DNA of 64,000 bases from Aradus depressus (Eukaryota; Arthropoda; Insecta; Hemiptera; Aradidae), in contig OY759220.1 of NCBI GenBank assembly GCA_963662175.1, positions 46,596,136 through 46,660,135 on the forward strand, in the 5' to 3' direction. A program made the position numbers and the translations under genes. A model generated the notes under the pieces. It was not told the origin of the DNA. It saw only the letters and a program-made list of their open reading frames with translations, and made no database searches. Below, piece after piece: positions 44,101 to 55,375 of the stretch; position 1 is the first letter of the stretch; each line of letters starts with the position of its first letter.

Positions 44101-44466
44101 CTCTACTCACTTTGGAGGGCACCGGTAGCTCAGTGGTATGCGTGCTTGTCTTCTGAGCTCAAGAACGTGGGTTTGAAACCCGACCGAGGCCATTAGTTTA
44201 TTTTATCTGGGAGGTAAAATCAACTTAAGCACGCCGTCCTTCGGATGGGACGTTAAGCGATGGTCCCGAGCCTGTACGATGTCAGGTACTCGTTAAAGAC
44301 CCCTGCCCCGGGTGAATAAAAACTTAGGGTAGGCAAAATTTAGGACTCCCACAGTCCGGGCTCTTGTTCACCAGAGTGACGAAAGAGCGCTCTGGTAGTA
44401 GGCGATATGACCTTGTAGTTAAAGCCCGGACATGAGTCATAAAACCTAACCTATCTCCTCTACTCA
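44101..44466 (+). mobile_element. tRNA-SINE, complete, 9-bp target duplication
   Basis: CTCTACTCA flanks at 44101-44109 and 44458-44466. Box A TAGCTCAGTGG and box B GGTTTGAAACC are followed by the standard body and an AAAACCTAACC tail. Confidence 0.9.
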
Positions 44467-45104
44467 TGTTTGCCTCTTATCAAATCTGATTGCATCCGAA
44501 CTACCAACATAACTCTGTATGGTGGCTTTAGAACTACTAGCCACACATATTTTTTTTATTTTTTTTTGTCTCTTTTAATAAAAATACTAGAAAGTTAAAA
44601 TCATATTTTAAATTCGTTGCTATGCATTACAATTTAAACATAACTAGGGTAGAACTGAAGGGGTGACTTATATATGTTAGTATAGATATAAATCTACAAA
44701 GTACGACAAAGGTTCGTAATGCTGGTTCTTTGTGTGTGACTTCATGTTCAGCGAACTTGGCGGTCGAAGGAAAGCCATCATGGTGAGTGTCCGAAGCTAG
44801 GTCGAGTCTGTGCTCGGCCATTAATTTGTGCATGCTAAGAAGGCTCTTGGCTTTATGAACGGATTCTTGACATAACTCCCTCAGGACATCACACTGTCCA
44901 GATATGCTCCAAATGAAGATCTCCCCTTCTCTAATTTATCTCCAGTTAACATATTCTAATATCCGGATCTTAATTACATTGTTCCGGTTAAATGAACAAC
45001 TAATGATGATGACTTTATTGACTTGGTAATAAGTGTGCCTTGACACAAAATTGTTCCTAATATTATATTTGACATATCTTCATTTACTTTTATCTTTACT
45101 TTAC
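44467..45104. other. no gene seen
   Basis: Unique AT-rich DNA. The 68-codon frame at 44627-44833 is unrecognised. Confidence 0.35.
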
Positions 45105-45782
45105 CAGAAATTCAAAGTTGAGTTTTCACCAACATTTCATGTCCCGACCTCTGATTAAAAAAAACATTTTAAAAAGTCTTCGGCCTATGTACTTCCTCAG
45201 GTCAAATTAATTAACTTTTCGCTCCCCCTCCAAAACCGTTTGCGCTAATATTCAATAGTTGACTTACATAGGGGCCCTTAAATCCTCATACTAAATGTTG
45301 TGCCTATGCATTCATTACAACTACAGTTATTAGATATTTTGAGTTAAATCTCTCCTTCCTTCCCTTGATCGATTTGGCTGCAAATCAATTGGTGTCGTCA
45401 TCAGAGGGTTCTGGATTCACATGTAAAATTGTGTGTTGATGCATTCATTCCATCGGCTGTTATCGTGTTCACACACACACACACAGAAAGATATTTTTAT
45501 CATATTTGGAATCTGGAGGTCGGAAATTATTAAATCCTCTGAAAACCGATTACATAACTTCCCCTATACCTGGGCAATTAAAACACGTGTGTCTGTCTGT
45601 GAAGCCGATAACTCCCGATAGAAGTAATATAACGACACAAAATTTTAAGTGTGGATCCTGAATCCAATATGGACGACTCACCTCTCTATTTTCAAGTGAG
45701 TATGTTCGTTTCAGAGGGAGAGATGAAAATTTAATTGATTAATTCGCTCTGGGTATGTACGTTACCGAAGATTTCCCGACAA
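45105..45782. repeat. three repeat R pieces in alternating orientation
   Basis: A plus piece (about 45105-45165), a minus piece (about 45178-45575, containing a (CA)n run at 45472) and a plus piece (about 45585-45782) abut. The pattern fits nested insertion or inverted rearrangement within the family. Confidence 0.6.
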
Positions 45783-46318
45783 TTTTTTTTTTTAATTTAA
45801 ACTAATCATGAGAGAGGATAGAAAAATAAATAAATAAAAGTGTAATTAAGGAATGACATTGATGAAACGGAAGGAGAAAAATTAAACAAACAAATAATGG
45901 GAAGTTCATTGTAATCTAACGTTAAGTTGGACAATTAACATAATTGGGACTGGTAGTAGGTGCAATTATACACGGGATAATGATATGCCGGAACAAATAG
46001 CTCGTGTCATGAGAGCTGCACGGAGAGAAGCGGGGGTGACGGGTCGTTTCCGGAGGGGCTTGGCCGCGAATCCATGCTTCTGGGGCAGTTCCCAGAGTCC
46101 GCAGACTTTGCTCGGGTCCAAGCAAAGACCACGTCTGTAAGAACCTGTTCAGACGATCAGCCGGGTGAATCATTGTTAGGACAAGTAACAATTGCTTTTC
46201 TATATATATTTTTTTAAGTACGAGTTGTATTTGGTATATTTACAATCAGTACCAACTTCTGTTAACGGGATGACAAAGTATGTGAATATGTTTAAAAAAT
46301 TAAATATTAATACAATTC
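45783..46318. other. no gene seen
   Basis: Unique DNA. The 89-codon frame at 45922-46191 is unrecognised. Confidence 0.35.
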
Positions 46319-46482
46319 GGAGGGCGCCGGTAGCTTAGAGATAGAGTACTTGCCTATTGAGCTCAAGATCACGGGTTCGAAAACCGGCCTAGGCTCCTAG
46401 GTTTTATATATCGGAGGAAGGGGCGAGCAGGCACGTTAAAGACCCCTACCCTAAGTAGGTAACCAGGATAAGCAAAATTTAG
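46319..46482 (+). mobile_element. tRNA-SINE, diverged subfamily, interrupted by LINE tail
   Basis: GAGGGCGCCGGTAGCTTAGA and GGTTCGAAAACC are the boxes. The body ends at GCAAAATTTAGG, where the (TTGG)n of the adjoining LINE begins. Confidence 0.75.
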
Positions 46483-48480
46483 GTTGGTTGGTTGGTTGGT
46501 TATTTTGGGCGAACAACTACTTCGGTTATTATCGCCCTATCTTGTTACATTCCTTGCACTAACTAAGCCAGCGAACTCTTGATGCAGATGACAGGAACAG
46601 ACATGAACGGATCCCACAGGGGGCCACGGGGCCCAGGGAAGGCCAAGCACAGGACCAAGGGCAACCAACGAACAGGCAGGCCGGACCGGGGGACAAAGAC
46701 AACGGCACCGCCGGGCCACTCACTCAAGTATATGAAGCATTTAGCTTAATCGTGAAGTTAATGGGACTTGAGGACGAGGGTGTGCATGTGAGGAAAGCCG
46801 TCCACACCCTCCAAGTCCGGGACCGTTCCAGTCCAGAGGCCCCGACGGAGCCGCCCCAGGCCCCCCCATCCAGCCAGCCGTGCCCGCCGGCCACCCGAGG
46901 GTCCCACGCAGGACCCCCCCCCCGGGCCCCCAGACCCCCAGGGGGACCCGCCATGGGCTGTTCAGGCCCCACTCAACTGGCGGAGCGACCTAAAATAGGC
47001 AAATGATAGCAGACAGTACAGCTCACATTTTTTGGTATAGCCCAGTTTCTTTTAAGAAATTAATGACTCTATCCAGGATGGAGGGGCTGTCCCCCAACGC
47101 CTCCTCCAAGCTCCTCGGGACATCATTGTTTCTGAGAAGGTCTTCATAAAAGGAGCACTCCGAGAATATATGGTATACACTCAGAGAGAGATGGCAATGA
47201 TTGCACCTGGGGGGCTGCTCTCTTGTGATCAGGTGAGCGTGGGTGAGCCGCGTGTGCCCGATTCTCAGCCGGGCGATGGCCATTTCCTCCTGTCTGCAGC
47301 TTCTTGTAGACGAACTCCAGTTCGATACCGATTTCTTGATTTCTTTAAGTTTGTTCGGGTTCACCTCCTCCCACATTTGCTCCCAATGTCTTTTTATTGT
47401 TAGGAGTAGGGGGCGTTTTACTTCGTTGGGGTCAGTGGGGTTCTGCAAATCTCAATCAGGTCATGGGCCGCGTTAGCAGCTCGCTCGTTTCCTGGGATTC
47501 CGACGTGGCTTGGCACCCAGACGAAGACCACTCTTTTTCCCATTTCTCTCAGCATGGCGACATAGCGATGAACCTTGTAGACGGCATGATGGGGTGAGTA
47601 CATGCGATCCAGGCTCTGGAGTGCACTAAGGGAGTCCGTACAGATCGCAATCTCGTGTTCCTGGACGGACAGGGCATAATATAATGCGAACCCAACAGCT
47701 GTCAGCTCCGCTGTGAAAATACTACAAAGCCCATGCAATTTGTACTTATATTCCCTTAGGTTGTCCGTGAAAGCACAAGCAGTAGACCCGGTTACTTTGG
47801 AGCCATCGGTATAGATGACTCTATGACCCGTGAAGCGACTCAGAACAGAAAGAAATCTCTGCTTGATCTCTTCCTGGTTGGTTGAGGCTTTGTGGACTTC
47901 GCCTTTCAGCTCTAGATTGCAGAGGGGTTTCCTAAATGTCCAAAGAGGGATATCTTCCCGGGTTTCATTTATGTCAACTTCTAATAACTCCTGGGTGGTT
48001 CTTGACATTCGAAGACCTAAAGGGAGTGTGGCATTGTTTGAATTGTTGAAGAGGGCTCTGAATTTTGGACGAAAAAGGTAGTTGAAACAAGGGTGTGATG
48101 TCTGGGTTACAATTGTTGAGAGGTAGTTCGCTGCAAGCTTCTGTCTTCTGAATAAGAGGGGGGCGGTTCCAGACTCTGCGCATAGGCTTAAAACAGGGCT
48201 GGTGCGGAAGGCACCTGTTGCTAGTCGTATCCCAGCATGGTGAACGGCATCCAGAAGAGCGAGGTTGGGCAATTTAGCCGAGCCATACACAAAACAGCCA
48301 TAGTCTAGCTTTGAGCCTATCAGTGCCTTGTATACTCTGAGGAGGGATTCCCTATCAGCTCCCCATCCAGTATGGACAAGGACCCTCAGCATCTTCAGCC
48401 GCTGATAGCACCTCCTTTAGCTGCTTCATATGGGGGATCCAGCTGAGTCTCCTCTGAATATTTAGGTATTCGGGCCTACG
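46483..48480 (-). pseudogene. RNase-H-type LINE, 5'-truncated ORF2 with two frameshifts
   Basis: On the minus strand, 48392-47418 encodes the end of a reverse transcriptase (YKALIGSKLDYGCFVYGSA) and an RNase H domain. The RNase H shows IYTDGSK (Asp196), FTAEL (Glu229), CTDSLSAL (Asp253), then FVWVPSHVGIPGNERAAN. The last acidic position usually seen as NExAD is Asn here. A frameshift near 47440 leads to 47448-47023, with RIGHTRLTHAHL and CNHCHLSLSVYHIFSEC, the Cys/His tail. A second frameshift near 48405 links upstream RT residues (RRLSWIPHMKQLK). The domain order fits the I/R1/Loa group rather than Jockey. The GC-rich 46500-46985 and terminal (CCAA)n would be its 3' UTR and tail. Confidence 0.8.
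46563..47006 (+). other. GC-rich island with an open plus-strand frame
   Basis: About 148 codons are open on the plus strand with no early ATG, including VYEAFSLIVKLMGLEDEG and a Pro-rich end. Composition is far more GC-rich than its surroundings. It overlaps what looks like the 3' UTR of the minus-strand LINE. It could equally be part of another LINE's ORF1. Unresolved. Confidence 0.25.
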
Positions 48481-49364
48481 GAGCGATGAAAGAGCGTTTT
48501 GGTAATAGACGATGTAACCTCGGTCCAGGAATGAATCACAATAGCTAACTACATATATATAATACATAACCCAAAACAGATGAATAATTAAACAAAATAA
48601 ACTATAATAATATATATTAATTTTATTATAGATATGTGAGTCCATGTAGGTCTTATTATTGTCTTGAAGATAGTTTTGTTTGTTTTTGTGGCTCAAGCCC
48701 AGGCTTTAACGAAGTGTTCATACCGTCTATTACCGGAGGGCTTTTCGCCGTTTTGGTAAACTGAAACGTTTTACCTAAGCTGGTTCAGTTACCTAGGGTT
48801 GTGGTCTTTGAGTCTTCCATATTTTTCAAACCTAGGATGATGAGCGCAGCAGGCGTGCATACTACCTCTGTCCTACCTGCGACCACTCGTTCAACGGTTC
48901 TGAGGGGAGACTCCACCAGCCAAGATTCAACTAAGAGCAAACAGACAGTAAATCGAACATGGACTGAGAGGAGTAGCCATTCCGCTGCTCTATACATCAT
49001 ATGTATGGAGAAAGTAAGAGAGGAGGTGTTGCCCATTATCCCCCGATAGTTGACTTATCTCTTTACAGAGGTCGCTACTAACAGGATCCAGCTAACTCAA
49101 TCACTGTTTTCACCTGAGAAAGAGAGGGAGGCTCCAGGATTCGGACCACGTATCCGGGATTACCCCCCTCAAAACTCGGACAATTAGACCCTAATCGTCC
49201 CCTCTATCTGCTGACCAACCCCCCTCTCCTGTTTTTTTCTCTTCTTTCACCTCCCCCCTACCCCCACCCCCATTAGGAAGGGTTGTTTTTCACAGCTTTG
49301 TATTTTGCCCTCTTCTCCTGCACGCCGCTACCTTTCCGCCTTAGTTTTACATTGTTTGTTTGCT
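48481..49364. other. no gene; degraded SINE pieces
   Basis: Diverged SINE body pieces lie at about 48480-48535 (plus) and 48690-48800 (minus). The rest is unique, with a pyrimidine-rich stretch near 49200-49280. Confidence 0.4.
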
Positions 49365-49685
49365 TTTTGTGACTCATCCCAGACTTTAACTATGAGGTCA
49401 TTTCGCCTACTACCAGAGCTTCGAAAGAGAGCTCTTGTCAACAATGGCCCGACTCTACAGTGGGAGTCCTAAATTTTTCCTACCCTAAATTTTTATTCAC
49501 CTAGGTCAAGGGTCTTCAAGGAGTACCTGACATTGTACAGACTCGGGACCATCGCTTAACTTCCCATCCGAAAAACGGCGTGCTTAAGTTTATTTAACCT
49601 TCCAGATAATGAGATCGCGCAGGCTTTGTACCATCCCTTAACGTCCCAGCTCAAGGGATTTACTTCTCAGATAAAAAATCCTTAC
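49365..49685 (-). mobile_element. tRNA-SINE body, decayed and internally duplicated
   Basis: Minus-strand body blocks (GACTCATCCCAGACTTTAAC, AACTTCCCATCCG) are followed by a second partial body (ACGTCCCAGCTCAAGG). The head is missing. Confidence 0.65.
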
Positions 49686-49825
49686 ATAGTAATACCACTG
49701 ATGATGACGCTGTTGCGTCGAAAACCGGTTCTGGTATAAATAAAACAGTGGGAAGACAACGTCTCTTTTATTTCTATTAGAAATCTAGTCCCACAACATC
49801 TTACTATCACATATGAATACAAGAT
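49686..49825 (+). mobile_element. solo arm of the hammerhead fold-back family
   Basis: Downstream of the ribozyme, AAATAAAACAGTGGGAAGAC, CTAGTCCCACAACATC and CTATCACATAT match the left arm of the element at 26262-26470. No partner arm was seen nearby. Confidence 0.6.
49692..49737 (+). ncRNA. candidate type I hammerhead ribozyme
   Basis: All parts are present in order. Stem I is ATACCA (49692-49697) pairing with TGGTAT (49732-49737). The core CTGATGA is at 49698-49704, followed by one extra U at 49705. Stem II is GACGC/GCGTC (49706-49710, 49715-49719) around TGTT. GAAA is at 49720-49723. A self-complementary ACCGGT (49724-49729) forms a minimal stem III, and the cleavage triplet UUC ends at 49731. 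Hammerheads with tiny palindromic stem III are known from Penelope-like elements and retrozymes and act best as dimers. An extra base after A9 is tolerated in some viroid hammerheads. Confidence 0.6.
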
Positions 49826-49925
49826 ACGTTCATAATAAGTAGACACATTTTTCAATTTAATAAAAATTAAGATAGGTAACTATTTTTCAAAGAAAAATAC
49901 AGTATACAGTGTATAGTATACAGTA

Positions 49926-50617
49926 AGTTATGTAATCGGTCAGAAATTCTACAGGATTTTCTGATTGTCTTGGTCTATGTGTCTGTGAACGATAGAATAA
50001 ATGAATCTGTGGACATGAATGACACAAATTGTAAGAAACTAATAGCTCATATGGAGGAAGCACCTTTCAACTTTCAGCCAAATCATACATGGAAGAAAGA
50101 GATCAGAGGATCAGCTCAAAAATTCTAATAACGACCCTAATTATAATAAATTTGTATAATCAGATGAAAATATTTAAGAGAATTCAAAACCTCTGAATGA
50201 GACACCTATTGATTTTCAACCAAATTAATAAAATGGTTTCAGGGAAAAAGTGTTGATTAATTTGAACTGGGGAAGTATATTGCCGTGTTTTCCGACCCAC
50301 TGATCCGGTTCAAAAAAAAAAAAAAAAAAATGTGTCTGTGAACACGATAACTCCCGATAGAATGAATGTATTGACACTAAATTTTAAATGTGCGTCCAGA
50401 ACATTATAAGGACAACACATATTGATGTTCAGTCAAATGAGCCCAAGGGAGGCGGATCAGAGGGGGCTCGACTCAATAACTTCAATAATGGCCGATATAA
50501 TGAATGTATCTGAGGAATAAGAAGCCCCTGTTTAATGTTAATCAGTTATCGATTTATAGCCCAAACAATCGATTGGTTTTGGAGGGAGAGCGAAAACTTA
50601 ATAGATTAATTAATTTT
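49926..50617 (+). repeat. two tandem repeat R pieces
   Basis: A first copy (about 49926-50290) starts AAGTTATGTAATCGGTCAG and ends GGGGAAGTATATTGCCG. A second (about 50330-50617) starts GTGAACACGATAACTCCC. A poly-A run separates them at about 50312. Confidence 0.7.
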
Positions 50618-51097
50618 TCTTCTACTATGTATGCAGAACAATGCTCGCTTTATGTTCATCGTCTGTATGAAACATTTAAGGAAGCCAGTGTGGGATTTAC
50701 AGATCGATAATGAGCAACTGCTAGCTGATAGGAGAACAAGGATGGGCTGTGTCAGTATTGTTTCATAGGAAGCAGAGGGACAATGGCCCATCTGCCTCAA
50801 AGCTATACATATGTCAGACACTTTACGGTGCAGGCCACACCCCAGCCAAGCCGGATAATGAAATGGTACTGCCCGGCACTGATTGCCACCCCTTCTTTCC
50901 GATATTTCAGGACAGCAACCCCTTCAGAACCCATTCCTAGATTAGGGAATCTACTGGAGTACCATTCTCGTTTCTCTTTCCTCCTAGAATCTTCCTTGTT
51001 ACTTTGCTGCAGTTAGTTCTTATTGAAAATGAACACAAGAAAAATTAATTAATCTATTAAGTTTTCGCTCTCCCTCCAAAACCAATCGATTGTTTGG
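50561..51097. repeat. 57-bp perfect inverted repeat of R sequence around unique DNA
   Basis: CCAAACAATCGATTGGTTTT begins the left copy (50561-50617), and its exact inverse ends at 51097 (51041-51097). The 423 bp between them are unique. Identity over 57 bp is much higher than between other R copies, so the inversion-duplication is recent. Confidence 0.8.
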
Positions 51098-51410
51098 TAA
51101 TTTATTTTACATTATTTTGGGCTTTGTTTAAATCTAATGACACATTAGCGATAGGAAATTTAATAAGGAACACTTTTGGTCAGAAGCAATTCTTCGATAG
51201 GACTGACCGTTTTCCCGTAAATCAAGTAAACGTATACAAATATGTGTTCAAAACTCCATTTCAGGACGGTTTTCGGGATGTAACTCGAAAACCAAACAAC
51301 CTGCAAAAAATGTTACCACATATAAAAAATGTATTTCAGTTTTCTCTACAACTTTTACTTCTTACCTACTTTTTTTACTCGAAAAGATTTCTGATTAGTT
51401 CATAAACATA
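51098..51410 (-). repeat. repeat S copy
   Basis: Minus-strand S blocks: CGTAAATCAAGTAAACG and GTTTTCTCTACAACTTTTAC. The 103-codon frame over it is not a gene. Confidence 0.55.
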
Positions 51411-51484
51411 AGCTTGCCTCAATCCTATGTACGAGTAATGAGCATGTCTTTCAAAATGTAGTTAGACCTCGAAGTAACGTGGTC

Positions 51485-51870
51485 TAAATTTTCGTCGAAT
51501 GTCGGCCATCGTGTGTTTTCACAGAAACCCCTGACTACAAAAACTATATAAAAAAGTCTGTACGTTTATGTGTGATGGTCTGTGAATACGATAACTCCCA
51601 TAAAGAATGAATGTATCGACACGAAATTGTATATTTGTATCCAGAAACATATAAAGACGACTCCTATTAATTTTCAGTCTAATTATCGGAAGGGAAGATT
51701 GATATTAGGAGGGAGAGGGGGAACAAAAATTCGTAATGAATGTACACAAACTTTAGTACGAGTATTCAGAAGCACGTATGTACGTCAACTATTGATATTT
51801 TTAGGCCAAAGGGTCGATTGGTTTTGGAGGGAGAGCAAAACTTTAATTGATTATTAATTAGTTGTGAGAA
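51485..51870 (+). repeat. repeat R copy
   Basis: CGATAACTCCCATAAAGAAT, TTTTCAGTCTAATTATCGG and GGTTTTGGAGGGAGAGCAAA blocks. Confidence 0.65.
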
Positions 51871-52529
51871 AGGTGATTCGATGTATTTTTTTCAAAGATT
51901 TTCAAAGAGTCAAAGAATTAGCGAATCTCTGGATTATGGCGGGGAGTACAGAGAAAGGTGCCAACCATGACTCTCTTCGACTTCTTTTGATATTTGCATA
52001 GCCACTGCATATATTAGCATATTTTAGTGACTGATAGGTCTGTAATTGGTTAATCCTACCCGAATCTTCTGGCGGAATAATTAGAAGGAGCAATGCCTTG
52101 CGGAGTTGAAACAGAGCCCGGGCATGAGGAACATTCTGATCTGCCGTAGATCACTGGTCTTCTTATTAAACGCTGCCCGAGGCCCCAATTATCTCAACAT
52201 AGACCAGCCTTCAAATCCCATAAGACAAGGATTCATTAAGTTTTGGATCGCGTGTGTGTAAATCAAAATTTTAAATATGTTAAAACTATTCATGCAATAA
52301 GTCCCAGCGCCGGAGGCCATACTCCTCCTCCAAGTTAATATTATCTATAAGAGGTAATTGCCTCCTTCTATATCTTGAAGCTCTCCTGATTACAGCTAAA
52401 GTTAATTCCGAAAGAAGGTAAGGTGCGGCCTTAGTAACCTGTCTTACTCGTATCATCATCACTCTCTACCAGTAGTCTTACCTTCCTGTAACCTCCCCGC
52501 TGGTTATTCATTGCTTCGTAGATATCGAT
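51871..52529. other. no gene seen
   Basis: Unique DNA. No feature recognised. Confidence 0.35.
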
Positions 52530-52870
52530 AGCGTCGGTAACTCAGACGAAGCGTGCTTGGTGAGCTCAAAATCGCAGGTTCAAAATCTGGAAAAGCCTCG
52601 ATCCGTAAAAAAACTTTGGGCATGCCGTCCTTCGAATGGGACGTAAAGCTATGCTCGCGAGACTGTAGGGTGTCAGGGACTCATTAAAGACCACTACCCT
52701 AGATGAATAAAAGATCATATCGCCTACTACCAGAGGGGACATGAGCCCGTCTCTACTCCTAAATGTTACCTAAACGTTAACCATCCGAAGGACGGCGTGC
52801 TTTTGAACCCATGATCTTGAGCTAAGTAAGTAAGCAAGCATACCACTGAGCTACTGGTGCTCTCTCTTAG
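52530..52870. mobile_element. two decayed SINE pieces facing each other
   Basis: A plus-strand piece begins GATAGCGTCGGTAACTCAGA and a minus-strand head ends with CTGAGCTACTGGTGCTCTC. They are decayed and partly duplicated in the middle. Confidence 0.6.
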
Positions 52871-52914
52871 CGATAGATTCCATGCAAATTGTACGTTTTC
52901 AGTAGAAAAAAAAA

Positions 52915-53030
52915 AGTTCGTAAATCACCGATGTACCTACTACCCCACACGAATTAGCCACTGTTTTCTCTCTCTCTGAAAACATCCACCGATTTGGTTG
53001 AAAGGCAAGAGATGTCTTACTCAAGCATGC
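52915..53030 (-). repeat. repeat R fragment, decayed
   Basis: CACCGATGTACCTACTACCC and CCGATTTGGTTGAAAGGCAA are weak R matches. Confidence 0.4.
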
Positions 53031-53956
53031 AAATACAGCCATAGTCGCTAGAGCCTCTGCACGTGGAGTCATCGGAGCCTTGGTTTCCCTCTCCAGCCAT
53101 TATCTTCTTGGATATGTTGTCATCCTCCACCTTGTTAACGTGGCCAGGTCAGATGATGGCCTCTTCGTATAGATATCTCAGCTCCTGGTTCGTTCTTCTC
53201 CTCCATGTGATCCCTCATCGTAATCAGGCAACAATCTTCCTTAAATCTCTTACATACCTATACTCATACCAATCAAAGCTGCTGGGCTGTAAGTAATTCA
53301 TCTTTGAAACGCCAAAAGAATTAAAAAAGAAAAGTCGAGTTAGTAAACCGTTAATTTGCAAATATAGATGTTGTTGTTTGTAAAGTGATCTGAAACAAGA
53401 CGTACAAAGAAACGATTAACATCTTCAAGTGGGAATACCGTCTCAATGTTTGGCAAATGACGGGTTGCTTCGGCAGATGGAGTCATTTGAGCAGTCGAGG
53501 AGGGGGCCCCAACTTAGGACAAAAACCCACCCCTCTGGATTAGATAAAAGTACTAATGAGTGCATCTGCGCAACCTACAAAGGCAGACCTTGCATTAATA
53601 TGCAAATCACCTCTCCCACGCTTAGTAATTATTCCAAGAGGCTAAAAGACCGGGGGAGTGGCTCTGCTTTGTTCTGACGAGCAGATGTAGCTCCGCCAAC
53701 CGCTCGCCCGACCTCCCGCACAATGTTTCCAACCAGTAGGAGCCTCGATTAATCCTATAGATTTAGTTTTTAATTTAATCCTCCTGTGATGGGGGTTATT
53801 GGGCCGTAGCGTGCCAGCGGGGCGTCTGTCCACTTCAAGTTGTCCGGAGGGTTCAGCGGGGAGCCACCTCTCATGTTCCACGACTTGGTTCTGAGAGCCC
53901 TTGGTTGCACCACAAGGCCGTCCTCACTCTTCAGTTGGTCTTGTTAAGGAAAAAAA
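53031..53956. other. no gene seen; unique DNA
   Basis: Frames of 77-82 codons are present without recognisable similarity. The sequence is less AT-rich than average and may be host single-copy DNA. Confidence 0.35.
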
Positions 53957-54562
53957 ATAGTCGGTGAATCACCAGCAATGTACTTCCCCAGAACGAATTA
54001 ATCAATAAACGTTTCGCTCCTCCTCCAAAACCAGTCGACCGTTTGTGCTAATATTCAACAGTTGACTTACATAGAGGCTCCTAAATCCTCATACAAAATT
54101 TTATGCCGATAAATTCATTACATCGACAGTTCTTAGGGGTTTGAATTCACCCCCTCCCCCTGAACCTCCCCTTCCCTTCGGCCGATATCGCTGAAAGTCA
54201 GGTTATGTCCTCATTGGGTTTTGACTTTGAAATTCTGTGTTGATACATTTATGTTATTGCAATGGCAGTTGTTGGAGTTTTTGAGTTAAGCCTTCCCTCT
54301 AATCCCCCCATTCCCTTTTGTCGATTTAGCTGAAAATCAATAGTTGTTGTCGTTGGAGGGTTCTGGATGTCCATATAAAATTTCGTAATGATATATTCAT
54401 TCTATCGGGAGATATCGTGTTAACAGACAGACAGACACTTTTTTTTCATATTTGGAATGTGGAGGTTGGAAAATATGAAATTCGGCTGAAAATTCCGCAT
54501 CGAATTTTTGACCGATTACATAACTTCTCTTATACTGCACAACAGGTGGGGAAGTAAAACTG
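53957..54562 (-). repeat. repeat R, near full-length copy
   Basis: Runs from AGTCGGTGAATCACCAGCAA to CAGGTGGGGAAGTAAAAC, about 605 bp. With 8958-9503 it defines both family ends. Pyrimidine-rich blocks (CCCCCTGAACC) sit in the middle. Confidence 0.75.
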
Positions 54563-54679
54563 AAAAAAAGAATTGGAAAAATTCAAGATAAAAGAAATGA
54601 AGAAACTGAGGTGAGACCAAAATTGAACGTTTTTCTGAATAATAGACATTGTCAAGGAGCTACAAATCGCATCCTCACT

Positions 54680-54840
54680 CCTTCGTGGACATGAGAACTT
54701 CGCACAGGCTTGGAACTATCGCTTAACATCCCATCCGAAGCATCTCCCAGGTAAAAAGAGCTTAAGGCTACGGCTTGGTTTCGAACTCAATTTAGAGTAT
54801 ATTAGGCAAGCACGCTATCTCTATGCTACAGCTCTCTTTG
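54680..54840 (-). mobile_element. tRNA-SINE, decayed
   Basis: GGAACTATCGCTTAACATCC and a minus-strand box B region (GGTTTCGAACTC) are visible. The head is degraded. Confidence 0.55.
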
Positions 54841-54974
54841 GATGAATTTTCTCCTGATAAAAGCAGAAAGTTATGGAACCATTGGTTTCCTGAACTTATA
54901 AGTTCCTTAAGGAACTTAAGTGCGAAGTTCCTCAAGCCAGAATACTTAGTTGTTACTCCTTGTTACTTCCACAA

Positions 54975-55375
54975 AGTATAGGGGAAGTTATGTAGTCAGT
55001 CAAAAATTTGATGCGATTTTCAAAAGAATTTCATGTTTTTCGATCTCTAGATTCCAAAAATGAAAAAAAAATATTTCTGTCTGTCTTTGTGTGCCTGTGA
55101 ATACCATAACTTCGCATAGAATGAATGCATCGACACGAAATCTTACATGTGTATCCCGAACCCTCTAAGGGCGACACCTATTGATTTTCAGCCAAATCGG
55201 CAGAAAGAAAGGGGGGGGGGGTTAGGGGGAGGCTTAACATCAAAACTCTAATAACAGCCGTTGTAATGAATTTATTGACACGAAACTTCACACGTAAATT
55301 CAAAGCCCTATAAGGACGACACATATTAATTTTCAGCGGAACGAGCCGAAGAGGCGGACTCAACTCAAAAATCCT
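54975..55375 (+). repeat. repeat R copy with G run
   Basis: Starts GTATAGGGGAAGTTATGTAG and includes TTGATTTTCAGCCAAATCGG and a G run at about 55211. Confidence 0.7.

Noticed and set aside
46724..46972. Gly/Pro-rich minus-strand protein
   Set aside because: Low-complexity translation of a GC-rich stretch that looks like LINE 3' UTR.
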